From positions 1 to 27,097 of the forward strand of contig CALMFQ010000499.1 of assembly GCA_937863215.1 (NCBI GenBank): DNA of 27,097 nucleotides. The letters are read 5' to 3'. The notes beneath the pieces were generated by a model that saw only the letters and a program-made list of their open reading frames with translations, was not told the origin of the DNA and did no database searches. Shown in pieces: positions 1 to 7,980 of the stretch. Made by a program: the position numbers and the translations under genes. The stretch's first letter is position 1. Each line of letters opens with the position of its first letter. Origin of the DNA: an uncultured Pseudomonadota bacterium (GTDB lineage: Bacteria > Pseudomonadota > Gammaproteobacteria > Burkholderiales > SCOH01).

Positions 1-406
1 CAAGGTCAGCGTGCGCCAGGATGCGGACAAGACGCAGTATGCGACGGCAATCGGTCGGCCGTTGTCGTTTCGCCAGAAGCGTGACGGTGCCGACGAATAC
101 ATCGAGGGCTGGGCCGAGCGACTGGAATACGATGGCAAGCGCAATCAGGTCGAGTTGTTCCAGAAGGCGCGCCTGAAGCGCAACAACGATGAGATTCGCG
201 GCGATTACATTTTTTACGATGCTGTGAGCGAGACGTTCCGCGTCGGGCCGGCCGATCAATCCAGGCCGGCTGCCAGCCAGGGCCGGGTGCGCATGGTGAT
301 TCAGCCCAAGGCTGCAGTTGCACCCGCTCCCGCCGGCAGTGCTCCGGCATCGGCACCATTGCCGCTGAAAGCAGCGCCGGCGATTGCCAAGCCGCGCGAA
401 GAATAA
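1..406 (+). CDS. lptA: LptA, LPS-transport periplasmic protein (5' truncated by window edge)
   Basis: Only the C-terminal ~134 residues are present; the frame is open from base 2 and ends with TAA at 404-406. LptA forms the periplasmic bridge that carries lipopolysaccharide from the LptBFGC complex to LptDE at the outer membrane. The visible part has the repetitive beta-strand pattern of the LptA/OstA domain (for example YIEGWAERLEYDG followed by the polar strand RNNDEIRGDYIFYD). It then runs into an Ala/Pro-rich, probably disordered tail of about 35 residues. The identification rests partly on lptB starting 21 bases downstream, the usual order. The signal peptide and N-terminal half lie outside the window. 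Confidence 0.85.
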   Translation, partial: KVSVRQDADKTQYATAIGRPLSFRQKRDGADEYIEGWAERLEYDGKRNQVELFQKARLKRNNDEIRGDYIFYDAVSETFRVGPADQSRPAASQGRVRMVIQPKAAVAPAPAGSAPASAPLPLKAAPAIAKPREE

Positions 407-427
407 TTCCGACCGATCGACGCCTTG

Positions 428-1150
428 ATGAAACAACTGGTAGTTAACAACCTGCGCAAAAAATACAAGTCCCGCACCGTGGTGCGGGATGTGTCGATGG
501 CTATCGACGAGGGCGAGGTAGTGGGCTTGCTCGGCCCGAACGGCGCAGGCAAGACGACCAGCTTCTACATGATTGTCGGCCTGGTGGCCGCCGATGGCGG
601 GCGGATCGAACTGGGTGGGCAGGATATCACCCACTGGCCGATCCATCGCCGCGCGCGCCAGGGCTTGTCGTATCTGCCGCAGGAAGCGTCGATTTTCCGC
701 AAGATGACGGTGGCGCAGAATATCCAGGCCATTCTCGAGCTCGGCGAGAGCGACAGGAGCAAGATTGAGGCGCGTCTGGAGGAGTTGCTGCACGACCTGC
801 ATGTATCGCATCTGCGTGATAGCCCGGCGATCGCTCTGTCGGGCGGCGAACGTCGTCGTGTCGAAATTGCCCGTGCGCTGGCCAACAATCCGCAATTCAT
901 TCTGCTCGACGAGCCATTTGCCGGTGTCGATCCGATTGCGGTGCTGGACATCCAGAAAATCATCCGTTTTCTCAAGGCACGCGGCATCGGGGTGCTGATT
1001 ACCGATCACAATGTCCGGGAAACATTGGGCATATGCGACAGGGCATATATCATTAACGATGGTGGCGTACTGGCGTCCGGGAAGCCGGAAGAAATTGTTT
1101 ATAATGAATGTGTCCGCAAGGTTTATCTGGGCGAGAATTTCCGGCTCTGA
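428..1150 (+). CDS. lptB: LptB, ATPase of the LPS export ABC transporter
   Basis: A 240-residue cytoplasmic ABC ATPase that powers LPS extraction by LptFG. Visible motifs are Walker A GPNGAGKT (residues 36-43), Q-loop PQEA (84-87), signature LSGGERRR (137-144), and Walker B FILLDEPFAGVDP (157-169) with the catalytic Glu directly after the Asp. An H-loop follows in ITDHN. Length is normal for the family. A TTG at 425 would add one Met; the ATG at 428 is preferred because family members begin at this point. It follows lptA closely and precedes rpoN, the conserved proteobacterial order. I see no strong terminator after it, only a short GC-rich hairpin at 1170-1182. Confidence 0.97.
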   Translation: MKQLVVNNLRKKYKSRTVVRDVSMAIDEGEVVGLLGPNGAGKTTSFYMIVGLVAADGGRIELGGQDITHWPIHRRARQGLSYLPQEASIFRKMTVAQNIQAILELGESDRSKIEARLEELLHDLHVSHLRDSPAIALSGGERRRVEIARALANNPQFILLDEPFAGVDPIAVLDIQKIIRFLKARGIGVLITDHNVRETLGICDRAYIINDGGVLASGKPEEIVYNECVRKVYLGENFRL

Positions 1151-1302
1151 CCCATCCGACTCTGCGATTGCCCGCTGCGGGCGTGTAGCTGCATGAATTG
1201 CCCTGATAGCCCGATGAAAAGTTTGAGTTCCGTTATTGTTTCCTGTGCGTTTGCCGTGACCGGCCGGTTACGGGGAGCAGTGCATGGCGTGCAGGGGGGG
1301 AG

Positions 1303-2748
1303 ATGAAGCAATCCCTGCAGCTCAAGCTTTCGCAGCAACTGACACTGACTCCGCAATTGCAGCAGTCGATCAAGCTGCTGCAACTATCCACTCTCGATCT
1401 GAATCAGGAAATCGAAAAATTCCTGCAGGACAATCCGCTGCTGGAGCGCTCGGAAGATTTCGACGACGGCGCATCAATGGCGCCTCCGGAGGCTGCGGGC
1501 GACCCCGGCGGGCCTGCCGAGACGGCCGAAGCATCCGCATCCGAGAGCGATAATGACAATGCCACCGGTGACGATGCCATTGCCGTCGAAGACTGGGGCG
1601 AGGATGGTTCCTATGGCTCTCCGCGCGGTGACGACGAAGATGGCGATCTGCAGCAGATGGTTGCCTGCGTTCCCTCGCTGCGTGAACATCTGGAGCAGCA
1701 GTTGCGCCTGACCGCTCTGGATCAGCGCGATCGCGCGCTAGTGACATTGTTGATCGATTCGCTCGACGATGACGGCTTTCTGACCCAAGGGCTGGACGAG
1801 ATAGCCGAAGCGCTGCCGGAAGAACTGGACGTCGAACCGGAAGAGCTGCAGGTCGCGTTGCGCCTGTTGCAGACGTTCGAGCCGGCCGGTACCGGTGCGC
1901 GCAACGTCAAGGAATGCCTGCTGCTGCAACTGGATGTATTGTCTGGCGCCGCGCCGGGGGCGCTATTGGCGCGGCGTATCGTTGCCGACTATCTCGATCT
2001 GCTGGCTGGCAAGGACTACAATAGACTGAAACGCCTGCTGCAATGCAGCGACACGGAACTGCGTGTGGCACAGGATGTCATTCAACGCCTGAACCCGCGG
2101 CCGGGGGCGCAGTTCGGTGAATCCGATACGCGCTATGTGGTTGCCGATGTGATTGTGCGGCAAGTCAAAGGGGTCTGGACTGCCAGCCTCAATCCTGCGG
2201 CAATGCCGCGATTGCGGGTGAACCGGATGTATGCCGACATTCTCAGCCGTCATCGCGACAGTGGCGGGCAATTGGCGTCGCAGTTGCAGGAAGCCAAATG
2301 GCTGATCAAGAACGTGCAGCAGCGCTTCGATACCATCCTGCGCGTATCGCAGGAGATCGTTGACCGCCAGGCACGTTTCTTTGAGCACGGCGAAGTGGCG
2401 ATGCGCCCGCTGGTATTGCGCGACATTGCCGAGGCGGTCGGCTTGCACGAATCGACCATTTCCCGCGTGACGACGCAGAAGTTCATGCAGACTCCGCGTG
2501 GCATTTACGAACTGAAGTATTTTTTTGGCAGTCATGTCGAAACCGATACCGGTGGTGAATGCTCTGCGATCGCCATCCGGGCGTTGATCAAGCAATTGAT
2601 TGCGAACGAAGACCAGAAAAAGCCGCTTTCGGACAGCACCATTTCCGAATTGCTGGCAAAGCAGGGTATAGTTGTAGCAAGGCGTACCGTTGCAAAGTAC
2701 CGGGAAGCCATGCACATACCCCCCGTTAACCAGCGCAAATCCCTTTGA
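1303..2748 (+). CDS. rpoN: RNA polymerase sigma-54 factor
   Basis: A 481-residue sigma-54. Region I is the Gln/Leu-rich activator-responsive segment at residues 1-50, starting MKQSLQLKLSQQLTLTPQL. Region II is the long acidic linker (about 55-115, many Asp/Glu). The core-binding domain and a helix-turn-helix (around LHESTISRVTTQKF) follow. The RpoN box ARRTVAKYRE at residues 459-468 recognises the -24 element. All parts are intact. A G-rich ribosome binding site lies just before the ATG. It is separated from lptB by 152 bases with no convincing promoter of its own. Sigma-54 in such organisms usually drives nitrogen assimilation, motility and related activator-dependent genes. Confidence 0.98.
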   Translation: MKQSLQLKLSQQLTLTPQLQQSIKLLQLSTLDLNQEIEKFLQDNPLLERSEDFDDGASMAPPEAAGDPGGPAETAEASASESDNDNATGDDAIAVEDWGEDGSYGSPRGDDEDGDLQQMVACVPSLREHLEQQLRLTALDQRDRALVTLLIDSLDDDGFLTQGLDEIAEALPEELDVEPEELQVALRLLQTFEPAGTGARNVKECLLLQLDVLSGAAPGALLARRIVADYLDLLAGKDYNRLKRLLQCSDTELRVAQDVIQRLNPRPGAQFGESDTRYVVADVIVRQVKGVWTASLNPAAMPRLRVNRMYADILSRHRDSGGQLASQLQEAKWLIKNVQQRFDTILRVSQEIVDRQARFFEHGEVAMRPLVLRDIAEAVGLHESTISRVTTQKFMQTPRGIYELKYFFGSHVETDTGGECSAIAIRALIKQLIANEDQKKPLSDSTISELLAKQGIVVARRTVAKYREAMHIPPVNQRKSL

Positions 2749-2843
2749 AGAAGATGAAAAGTCCTGCCTGATGTGATGTCATTCCCGCCGGAAAAGCGGT
2801 GAGACATTATGCCGAGCGGTTTATTTGATGTTAGGAGAAGCAT

Positions 2844-3179
2844 ATGAATCTGAACCTGAGTGGGCATCACCTGGAAATCACACCGGCAATCCGCGATTAC
2901 GTAGTATCGAAGCTGGATCGCATTTCGCGCCATTTCGATCATGTCATCGACATCAATGTCATCATGTCGGTAGACAAGCTGAACCAGAAAGCCGAAGCAA
3001 ATGTCCATCTGAGTGGCAAGGATATCCATGTCGAAGCGATTGAAGAGGATATGTACGCAGCCATCGATTCGCTGATCGACAAGCTGGATCGGCAGGTTCT
3101 GAAGCACAAGGAAAAATTCGAGGGTCGCCGCCATGACGGCGCGCTGAAGCATCAGCCTCTGTCCGACGAAGTTGCCTGA
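2844..3179 (+). CDS. hpf: Ribosome hibernation-promoting factor HPF (short form)
   Basis: A 111-residue protein of the HPF/RaiA (sigma-54 modulation) family that binds the 30S decoding region and promotes inactive 100S ribosomes in stationary phase. The N-terminus MNLNLSGHHLEITPAIRDYV, the conserved HFDHVIDINVIM segment and the basic LIDKLDRQVLKHKEK helix are characteristic. It lacks the extra C-terminal domain of long HPF, as is usual in Proteobacteria. Shine-Dalgarno TAGGAGAAG (2832-2840) fixes the ATG. It is the last gene before the terminator at 3260-3285, so it closes the lptAB-rpoN-hpf unit. The 95-base gap after rpoN shows no clear promoter. Confidence 0.96.
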   Translation: MNLNLSGHHLEITPAIRDYVVSKLDRISRHFDHVIDINVIMSVDKLNQKAEANVHLSGKDIHVEAIEEDMYAAIDSLIDKLDRQVLKHKEKFEGRRHDGALKHQPLSDEVA

Positions 3180-3259
3180 TAGCCGCACCAGGCCGGGTAC
3201 CAGACCCGACCGGCTCGTTTGCGGGGTACAGACTGGGATTTGTGGTTAACTTGTTGCAA

Positions 3260-3285
3260 GGGGCGTCGCACGGCGCCCCTTTTTT
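3260..3285 (+). terminator. Intrinsic terminator after hpf
   Basis: GGGGCGTC (3260-3267) pairs with GGCGCCCC (3272-3279) around loop GCAC: eight pairs, one of them G-T. It is followed directly by six T (3280-3285). There is no matching A-run on the other side, so it acts for the plus strand. It ends the lptA-hpf unit and separates it from ptsN. Confidence 0.9.
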
Positions 3286-3322
3286 CTCGCGTGGATGCGC
3301 TCAGGCCCGCCGGGAATCGGAT

Positions 3323-3328
3323 TACAAT
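3323..3328 (+). promoter_or_regulatory. Possible -10 element for the ptsN operon
   Basis: TACAAT lies between the hpf terminator and the ptsN start, about 50 bases upstream of the ATG. No good -35 hexamer sits 16-18 bases upstream, so this is weak. The terminator just before it makes a local promoter necessary somewhere in 3286-3377. Confidence 0.35.
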
Positions 3329-3377
3329 CGGATCTTCTGCGGGGCGGCGAATATCCCCGTGTTGTGGCGTGGGAAGC

Positions 3378-3848
3378 ATGAGTCAAATTAAGAACATATT
3401 GCCGCCGGGCAACGTTTTTTTTGATCTGGATGTCGGCAGCAAAAAACGCGTGTTCGAGCAGGTTGGTTTGTTGCTGGAAAATTCCGAAAAGCTGTCGCGC
3501 AGCACGGTTTTCGACAGCCTGTTTGCGCGTGAGCGCCTTGGCTCCACCGGTTTGGGGCATGGTGTTGCCATTCCGCATGGACGCATCAAGGGATTGCGCG
3601 AGGCGGTGGGAGTGTTGATCCGGCTGAAAGCGCCGATCCTGTTCGATGCTCCCGACGGCAAGCCGGTCAGTCTGCTGTTTGTGTTGCTGGTGCCGGATCA
3701 GGCCAATGATCTGCACTTGCAGCTGTTGTCCGAGCTGGCGCAATTGTTCAGTTCCAGAGTGTTGCGCGAGCAACTGTTGGCAGCGCCGGATGCGCAGACG
3801 TTGCACCGTCTGCTGACGCAATGGGGAGAGCAGAATGCCGCAGGTTAG
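3378..3848 (+). CDS. ptsN: PtsN, EIIA-Ntr of the nitrogen-related PTS
   Basis: A 156-residue EIIA(Ntr) regulatory phosphocarrier, phosphorylated by NPr/HPr and affecting nitrogen, potassium and stress physiology. The phospho-accepting His67 lies in HGVAIPHGRI; the segments RERLGSTGLGHG and LLFVLLVPDQANDLHLQLLSELAQLF are typical. The frame is open upstream to 3219, but that stretch contains the hpf terminator. The ATG at 3378, preceded by GGGAAG, is therefore the start. It overlaps hprK by 14 bases, which suggests translational coupling. With HprK next to it, HPr/NPr is probably encoded elsewhere; neither ptsO nor ptsP is in the window. Confidence 0.96.
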   Translation: MSQIKNILPPGNVFFDLDVGSKKRVFEQVGLLLENSEKLSRSTVFDSLFARERLGSTGLGHGVAIPHGRIKGLREAVGVLIRLKAPILFDAPDGKPVSLLFVLLVPDQANDLHLQLLSELAQLFSSRVLREQLLAAPDAQTLHRLLTQWGEQNAAG

Positions 3849-4779
3849 CGTGCGCCAGCTCTACGAGGACAATGCCAAGAAACTGCAGCTGGTCTGGGTG
3901 GCAGGCAAGGCGGGCGCCGATAATCTGCTGACCAACGATATCGTGCAGAAGCCGACCCTGTCGCTGGTCGGTCACCTGAATTTTGTCCACCCGAATCGGG
4001 TGCAGGTGCTCGGTGTGGCCGAGATCGCCTACCTGCGCCAGCTGGACGATTCGACGCTGCGTGCGTCGCTGACGCAATTGTTCTCGAACCAGATGGCGGC
4101 AATGATTGTCGCCAACGGTGAGACAGTGCCGCAGGAGCTGATCGAAGCGTGTGAGGCGGCATGCGTGCCGCTGTTCTGCTCGCCGGAAAAAAGCCCGTAT
4201 CTGATGGAGGTGATGCGCTTCTATCTGGCCAAGGCGCTGGCTGTGTCGACCATCATGCATGGTGTGTTTCTCGACGTGCTGGAAGTCGGAGTGCTGCTGA
4301 CAGGCGGCAGCGCCATGGGCAAGAGCGAGTTGGCGCTGGAGCTGATCAGCCGCGGCCACGGGCTGGTTGCGGACGATGCGGTCGAGGTGTTCCGCGTCGC
4401 CCCGGAGATACTGGAAGGGCGCTGTCCGGCACTGCTACGCGATTTCCTTGAGGTGCGCGGGCTTGGCATTCTGAACATCAAGGCCATCTACGGTGAAACA
4501 GCCGTGCGGCCGAAAAAGACGTTGAAACTGATCATTCATCTGGAAAAGGCCAATCCGGAGAACATGGGGCAGCTGGATCGGCTGCAGATGCAGCGTGCCA
4601 CCCAGGATGTGCTCGGGGTGCCGGTGCGGCGGGTAGTGCTGCCGGTGGCTGCCGGCCGTAACCTGGCGGTGCTGGTGGAGGCGGCGGTACGCAATTACAT
4701 CCTGCAACTGCGGGGTATGGATAGTACCCGTGAATTTATCGAGCGCCAGCAACGCTACATGGAATCGGGTGAGGCATAG
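3835..4779 (+). CDS. hprK: HPr kinase/phosphorylase
   Basis: A 314-residue bifunctional enzyme that phosphorylates and dephosphorylates a serine in HPr-like proteins. The N-terminal regulatory domain spans about 1-130. The catalytic domain carries the P-loop GGSAMGKS (157-164), the conserved His in MHG (142), the acidic motif DDAVE (180-184), and the HprK signature EVRGLGILNIKAIYG (206-220). The ATG at 3835 lies inside the end of ptsN and is preceded by GGGGAGAG. Proteobacterial HprK occurs with an incomplete, non-sugar-transporting PTS. The neighbourhood of ptsN and rapZ fits a regulatory role in carbon/nitrogen balance. Confidence 0.96.
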   Translation: MPQVSVRQLYEDNAKKLQLVWVAGKAGADNLLTNDIVQKPTLSLVGHLNFVHPNRVQVLGVAEIAYLRQLDDSTLRASLTQLFSNQMAAMIVANGETVPQELIEACEAACVPLFCSPEKSPYLMEVMRFYLAKALAVSTIMHGVFLDVLEVGVLLTGGSAMGKSELALELISRGHGLVADDAVEVFRVAPEILEGRCPALLRDFLEVRGLGILNIKAIYGETAVRPKKTLKLIIHLEKANPENMGQLDRLQMQRATQDVLGVPVRRVVLPVAAGRNLAVLVEAAVRNYILQLRGMDSTREFIERQQRYMESGEA

Positions 4780-4817
4780 TGATGGCGACGCAAACAGCTG
4801 CGCAACAGAGGGCGGAA

Positions 4818-5657
4818 ATGAAGCTGGTCATCATCAGCGGTTTGTCCGGTTCGGGCAAGAGCGTGGCGCTGAAAGTGCTGGAGGATGCCGGCTATTACTG
4901 TATCGACAATCTGCCGGTCAATTTCATGCCCGAGGTAGTGCGCTGCCTGTATCAGGAGGATTACCGCAATCTGGCGATCAGCGTGGATGTACGTGGCGGA
5001 CCCAGCATTGAAGCGCTGCCGCGCCAGCTCGACGCAATCCGCAGCGAAGGCATCGATGTCCGGTTGATGTTTCTTGAGGCCAAGGTGGATACACTGGTCA
5101 AGCGGTTTTCCGAAACCCGCAGGCGTCATCCACTCAGCCAGGACAGGCTGACCGTTACCGAGTCGATTACGCTGGAGCGGGAAATGCTCGGCCGGATGGG
5201 CGATCTGGGGCATCGCATCGATACTTCCGAGCTCAATGCCAATGCCTTGCGCAATTGGGTCAAGCAGTTCGTCGATCTGGATCGTTCGCGCATCACGCTG
5301 ATCTGTCAGTCGTTCGGCTTCAAGCACGGCATACCGCTGGATGCCGATCTGGTGTTCGATGTCCGCTGTCTGCCCAATCCCTATTACGATACCAGCTTGC
5401 GGCCGTTGACCGGCCAGGATCGGCCGGTAGTCGATTTCCTTGCGGCCCAGCCGGACGTGCAGGCAATGTATGCCGATATCGAAGGCTACCTGCTGCGTTG
5501 GCTGCCCAGCTTCATCCAGGATAACCGCAGTTATCTGACCGTAGCGATCGGCTGCACCGGCGGCCAGCATCGGTCGGTATATCTTGTCGAGCGACTGGCG
5601 CGCCGTTTTGCCGGCGAGCAGCAGGTGCTGGTGCGCCATCGCGAAATGCTTCCATGA
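4818..5657 (+). CDS. rapZ: RapZ, nucleotide-binding RNA adapter
   Basis: RapZ-family protein (YhbJ/YvcJ). In enterics it senses glucosamine-6-phosphate precursor supply and presents the small RNA GlmZ to RNase E; in this lineage the RNA partner is unknown. From the ATG at 4818 the protein is 279 residues, close to the usual 284, and begins MKLVIISGLSGSGKS with Walker A at 8-15. The C-terminal domain is present (DVRCLPNPYYD and CTGGQHRSVYLVE). A frame-open extension with GTG 4779/ATG 4782 would add 12-13 residues, but AGAGGGCGGA just before 4818 and family alignment favour the later ATG. The end overlaps the next gene by ATGA. Confidence 0.95.
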   Translation: MKLVIISGLSGSGKSVALKVLEDAGYYCIDNLPVNFMPEVVRCLYQEDYRNLAISVDVRGGPSIEALPRQLDAIRSEGIDVRLMFLEAKVDTLVKRFSETRRRHPLSQDRLTVTESITLEREMLGRMGDLGHRIDTSELNANALRNWVKQFVDLDRSRITLICQSFGFKHGIPLDADLVFDVRCLPNPYYDTSLRPLTGQDRPVVDFLAAQPDVQAMYADIEGYLLRWLPSFIQDNRSYLTVAIGCTGGQHRSVYLVERLARRFAGEQQVLVRHREMLP

Positions 5658-6028
5658 AGCAATGGTTGCGTTTGCTGCGCCCGGGAGACTGGCTGGTCGC
5701 CGCTCTGGGCTTGGGTGCGGTCCTCGCCGTCAGCCCGGTGCCCGGCGGACAACATTCGAATGCAGTGCTGATTCGCGCCGGTGGTGCCGTGTTTCGCCAG
5801 GCATCGCTGGATAGCGATCAACGGATCTCCGTGCCCGGGCCGCTGGGGACGACCGTGGTACATATCGCCAACCGCAAGGTGCGTATTGAAAGTGATCCGA
5901 GCCCGCGCCAGTATTGTGTTCTGCAGGGATGGCTGGAGCGGCCGGGGCAGGCTGCGGTATGCCTGCCGAATCGCACCAGCATTGAATTGACCGGTAGCGA
6001 CCATGCGCTCGACAGCGTTAGCTATTGA
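5654..6028 (+). CDS. NusG domain II-containing membrane-anchored protein
   Basis: A 124-residue protein with an N-terminal membrane anchor (about residues 11-28, DWLVAALGLGAVLAVSPV) and a small beta-rich outer domain. It has the family pattern of a NusG-II (PF07009-like) domain: AVLIRAGG near the start, VPGPLGTTVVHIANRKVRIESDPSPRQ split over the middle, and Gly/Cys-containing CVLQGWLERPGQAAVCLPN at the end. The two cysteines, near residues 95 and 108, flank the loop QGW. It starts inside the last codons of rapZ (ATGA) and overlaps the Gx-type gene by 26 bases, so the two are translated together. Such proteins are commonly encoded beside Gx transporters and flavin-electron-transfer proteins; the biochemical role is not established. 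Confidence 0.8.
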   Translation: MKQWLRLLRPGDWLVAALGLGAVLAVSPVPGGQHSNAVLIRAGGAVFRQASLDSDQRISVPGPLGTTVVHIANRKVRIESDPSPRQYCVLQGWLERPGQAAVCLPNRTSIELTGSDHALDSVSY

Positions 6029-6539
6029 GTGTGTTCCCACTGCGCAGGATATGCAGCTGGCACGGCTGGCGGCGTTGGCAGTGGGGCTGGCGGTGGTCGA
6101 GGCTGGATTGCCGTCGCCGATTCCCGGCATCAAGCCGGGTCTGGCGAATATCGTTACGCTGGTGGTGCTGGCGCGATTGGGCTGGCGAGCGGCAGCATGG
6201 GTCACCATGCTCAGGGTAATTGCAGCCAGCCTGGTGCTGGGATCGTTTCTCGCACCGGGTTTCTTTCTCAGCCTCGCGGGGGCACTCTGCAGTCTGTTGG
6301 TGCTGGCGCTGACGCGCATTTTGCCGCCACGCTGGTTCGGCCCGGTCAGTCAGAGCATTCTTGCCGCGTTTGCGCATGTCGTCGGACAACTGGCGCTGGC
6401 CTATGTCTGGCTGGTGCCGCATGCAGCAGTCTGGTATCTGTTGCCGCTATTTGCCGTTGTCGCCTGGCTGTTTGGCCTGAGTAACGGCCTGCTGTGTGCA
6501 CACCTGCTGCAGCGCCACGAAATCGGGAGGGATGCATGA
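6003..6539 (+). CDS. Gx transporter family (heptaprenyl-diphosphate-synthase component I-like) membrane protein
   Basis: A 178-residue polytopic membrane protein of about five helices. The signature GLPSPIPGIKPGLANIVTL (about 35-53) and the following RLGWRAAAWVTMLRV are typical of the Gx_transp family (PF07456), whose fold resembles S-components of ECF vitamin transporters. The database name 'heptaprenyl diphosphate synthase component I' is historical and no prenyltransferase motif is visible. The start at 6003 overlaps the NusG-II gene; an ATG at 6051 is an alternative that would remove the non-hydrophobic N-terminus. The stop codon overlaps the next start (ATGA). Substrate unknown; by analogy with EetB-type proteins, a partner of the NusG-II protein in flavin or quinone handling is possible. 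Confidence 0.8.
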   Translation: MRSTALAIECVPTAQDMQLARLAALAVGLAVVEAGLPSPIPGIKPGLANIVTLVVLARLGWRAAAWVTMLRVIAASLVLGSFLAPGFFLSLAGALCSLLVLALTRILPPRWFGPVSQSILAAFAHVVGQLALAYVWLVPHAAVWYLLPLFAVVAWLFGLSNGLLCAHLLQRHEIGRDA

Positions 6540-6973
6540 ACGCTGGCCGCTGGCTGTTGCCTTTGCTGTTCGGGTGTTGCTCCACGCACCTCGCCGCTGC
6601 CGAGTGGGTGGGGGTGCGCCTGCCCGGCGAAGCGGACGAACACGCCTATGATCTGGCCAGTGTTTATATCTTTGCCGATGAAGTGACATATTGGCACCGT
6701 ATCCGCACAGCGGAAGGGAGTGCGTTGCCGGGCAAGCGATTATTGCGTGAGCGCATACAGTGCTCCCAGCACACATTGACCACGCTGACGGAAATCGAAT
6801 TCGACGCCCAGGGACAACGGCGCCATGTCGCAACTCCGCTTGCGCGGCCACCATTGCAGATCGTGGCGGATACACCCGAGTCAATACTGGAGAGGTCCAT
6901 TTGCCGCCTGATCGGTCGCAAGGAGGGCAAAATGCCGGGGCGCGCAGCGGACTTGGGAGGAGCAACGCGATGA
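6536..6973 (+). CDS. Secreted surface-adhesin-E-like protein
   Basis: A 145-residue protein with a clear signal peptide (positive MNAGR, hydrophobic WLLPLLFGCC, likely cleavage after AAA near residue 22). The frame is open upstream to 6494, but GGGAGG at 6525-6530 and the ATGA overlap place the start at 6536. The mature part shows the pattern of small periplasmic or outer-membrane proteins called surface-adhesin E (PF16747-like): W at its beginning, YDLASVYIFADEVTYWHRI, a KRLLRERIQC segment, and SICRLIG near the end. The two late cysteines may form a disulfide. Function here is unknown; position between the Gx gene and ubiX suggests co-expression. Confidence 0.6.
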   Translation: MNAGRWLLPLLFGCCSTHLAAAEWVGVRLPGEADEHAYDLASVYIFADEVTYWHRIRTAEGSALPGKRLLRERIQCSQHTLTTLTEIEFDAQGQRRHVATPLARPPLQIVADTPESILERSICRLIGRKEGKMPGRAADLGGATR

Positions 6974-7629
6974 TCGACTGGCCGTATTCCGCGCCGGATG
7001 TGGACCTGCAGCCGGATACCACGGTAGCGTTGGCGCTGACCGGCGCATCCGGCATGCCTTACGCGATCCGTTTGCTGCAATGCCTGCTGGCGGCACGCTG
7101 CAAGGTGTGGCTGCTGTATTCGCAGGTAGCGCAGGTGGTGGCGGCGCAGGAAATGGATTTATCCTTGCCGTCGCGGGCGGCAGAGGTAGAAGAAAAGCTG
7201 TCTGGCTGGTTTAGCGTGCCGGCGGGACAACTACGGGTGTTCGGGCGGGACGAATGGTTTGCACCGATTGCATCGGGCTCCAATCCTGCCGATGCGATGG
7301 TGATCTGCCCATGTACCGTCGGCACGCTGGCAGCCGTTGCCGGCGGACTGAGCGACAATCTGATCGAGCGTGCCGCCGACGTGATGCTGAAAGAGCAGCG
7401 CAAACTGATTCTGGTGCCGCGCGAAACGCCGTATTCGGCGATTCATCTGGAAAACATGCTGAAGCTGGCACGTCTCGGAGCGGTCATTCTGCCGCCGAAT
7501 CCGGGCTTTTATCATCGTCCGGATTCGGTCACGCAACTGGTGGATTACGTCGTCGCACGCATTCTCGATCAGCTAGGGATCGGCAACCGGTTGCTGCGGC
7601 GTTGGGGCGAGGCGGCGGCAGACGCCTGA
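6970..7629 (+). CDS. ubiX: UbiX, flavin prenyltransferase
   Basis: A 219-residue enzyme that joins a dimethylallyl group to FMN, making prenylated FMN, the cofactor of UbiD-type decarboxylases in ubiquinone synthesis and aromatic catabolism. Motifs: LTGASG (23-28, FMN-phosphate binding), the CPCTVGTLAAVAGGLSDNLIERAADV segment in two halves, and RETPYS (151-156) followed by HLENM. Frame openness reaches 6760, but GGGAGGA (6955-6961) and an ATGA overlap with the preceding gene indicate the ATG at 6970. It is the last gene of the plus-strand run and converges with the next gene with only six bases between stops. No ubiD partner is present in the window. Confidence 0.95.
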   Translation: MIDWPYSAPDVDLQPDTTVALALTGASGMPYAIRLLQCLLAARCKVWLLYSQVAQVVAAQEMDLSLPSRAAEVEEKLSGWFSVPAGQLRVFGRDEWFAPIASGSNPADAMVICPCTVGTLAAVAGGLSDNLIERAADVMLKEQRKLILVPRETPYSAIHLENMLKLARLGAVILPPNPGFYHRPDSVTQLVDYVVARILDQLGIGNRLLRRWGEAAADA

Positions 7630-7635
7630 GGATTG

Positions 7636-7980
7636 TCAGTTGATGGCGTAGGAAACTGCGTCGTTGTCGATGAAATCCACTTCAATCGACTGTTTCGGCG
7701 GGGTCATCAGATTGACCAGCTGGCGGTAATCCAGACCGTAGAAATCGCGGATCGACTGAATCAGCGAAAAGCGGTTGGTTTTCGAATGCTCGTCGATCTG
7801 GCCGATGACCCAGCGCGCCACTTCGTAAGCTTCATCCTGTGGCAGATTGCTGAGGAACATCCGGTTGTTCTTCACAAAACCGGCCGACTCCATCACGTCT
7901 TCGATCAGGTGCCAGTAGGAGCAACACAGCTCCTGACCACATTGCTCGTAATTCAGATTGATCACAATCGCGGTGTTCAT
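7636..7980 (-). CDS. Hypothetical protein, 114 aa
   Basis: I do not recognise this family. The protein is acidic, soluble-looking and lacks a signal peptide or membrane segment. It has three cysteines near the N-terminus (CGQELCC, residues 14-20) followed by SYWH. The ATG at 7980 is preceded on the minus strand by GAAAGG. Base composition (near 50% GC) and that of the AT-rich 150 bases upstream are lower than in neighbouring genes, which may mean a more recent arrival. It is the last gene of the minus-strand group and converges with ubiX. No operator or terminator is evident. Confidence 0.7.
   Translation of the reverse strand: MNTAIVINLNYEQCGQELCCSYWHLIEDVMESAGFVKNNRMFLSNLPQDEAYEVARWVIGQIDEHSKTNRFSLIQSIRDFYGLDYRQLVNLMTPPKQSIEVDFIDNDAVSYAIN

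Noticed and set aside
1170..1182. GC hairpin after lptB as a terminator
   Set aside because: Five or six pairs and no T-run; rpoN probably continues the operon.
1963..2715. 250-codon minus-strand open frame
   Set aside because: Antisense of rpoN and without recognisable domains.
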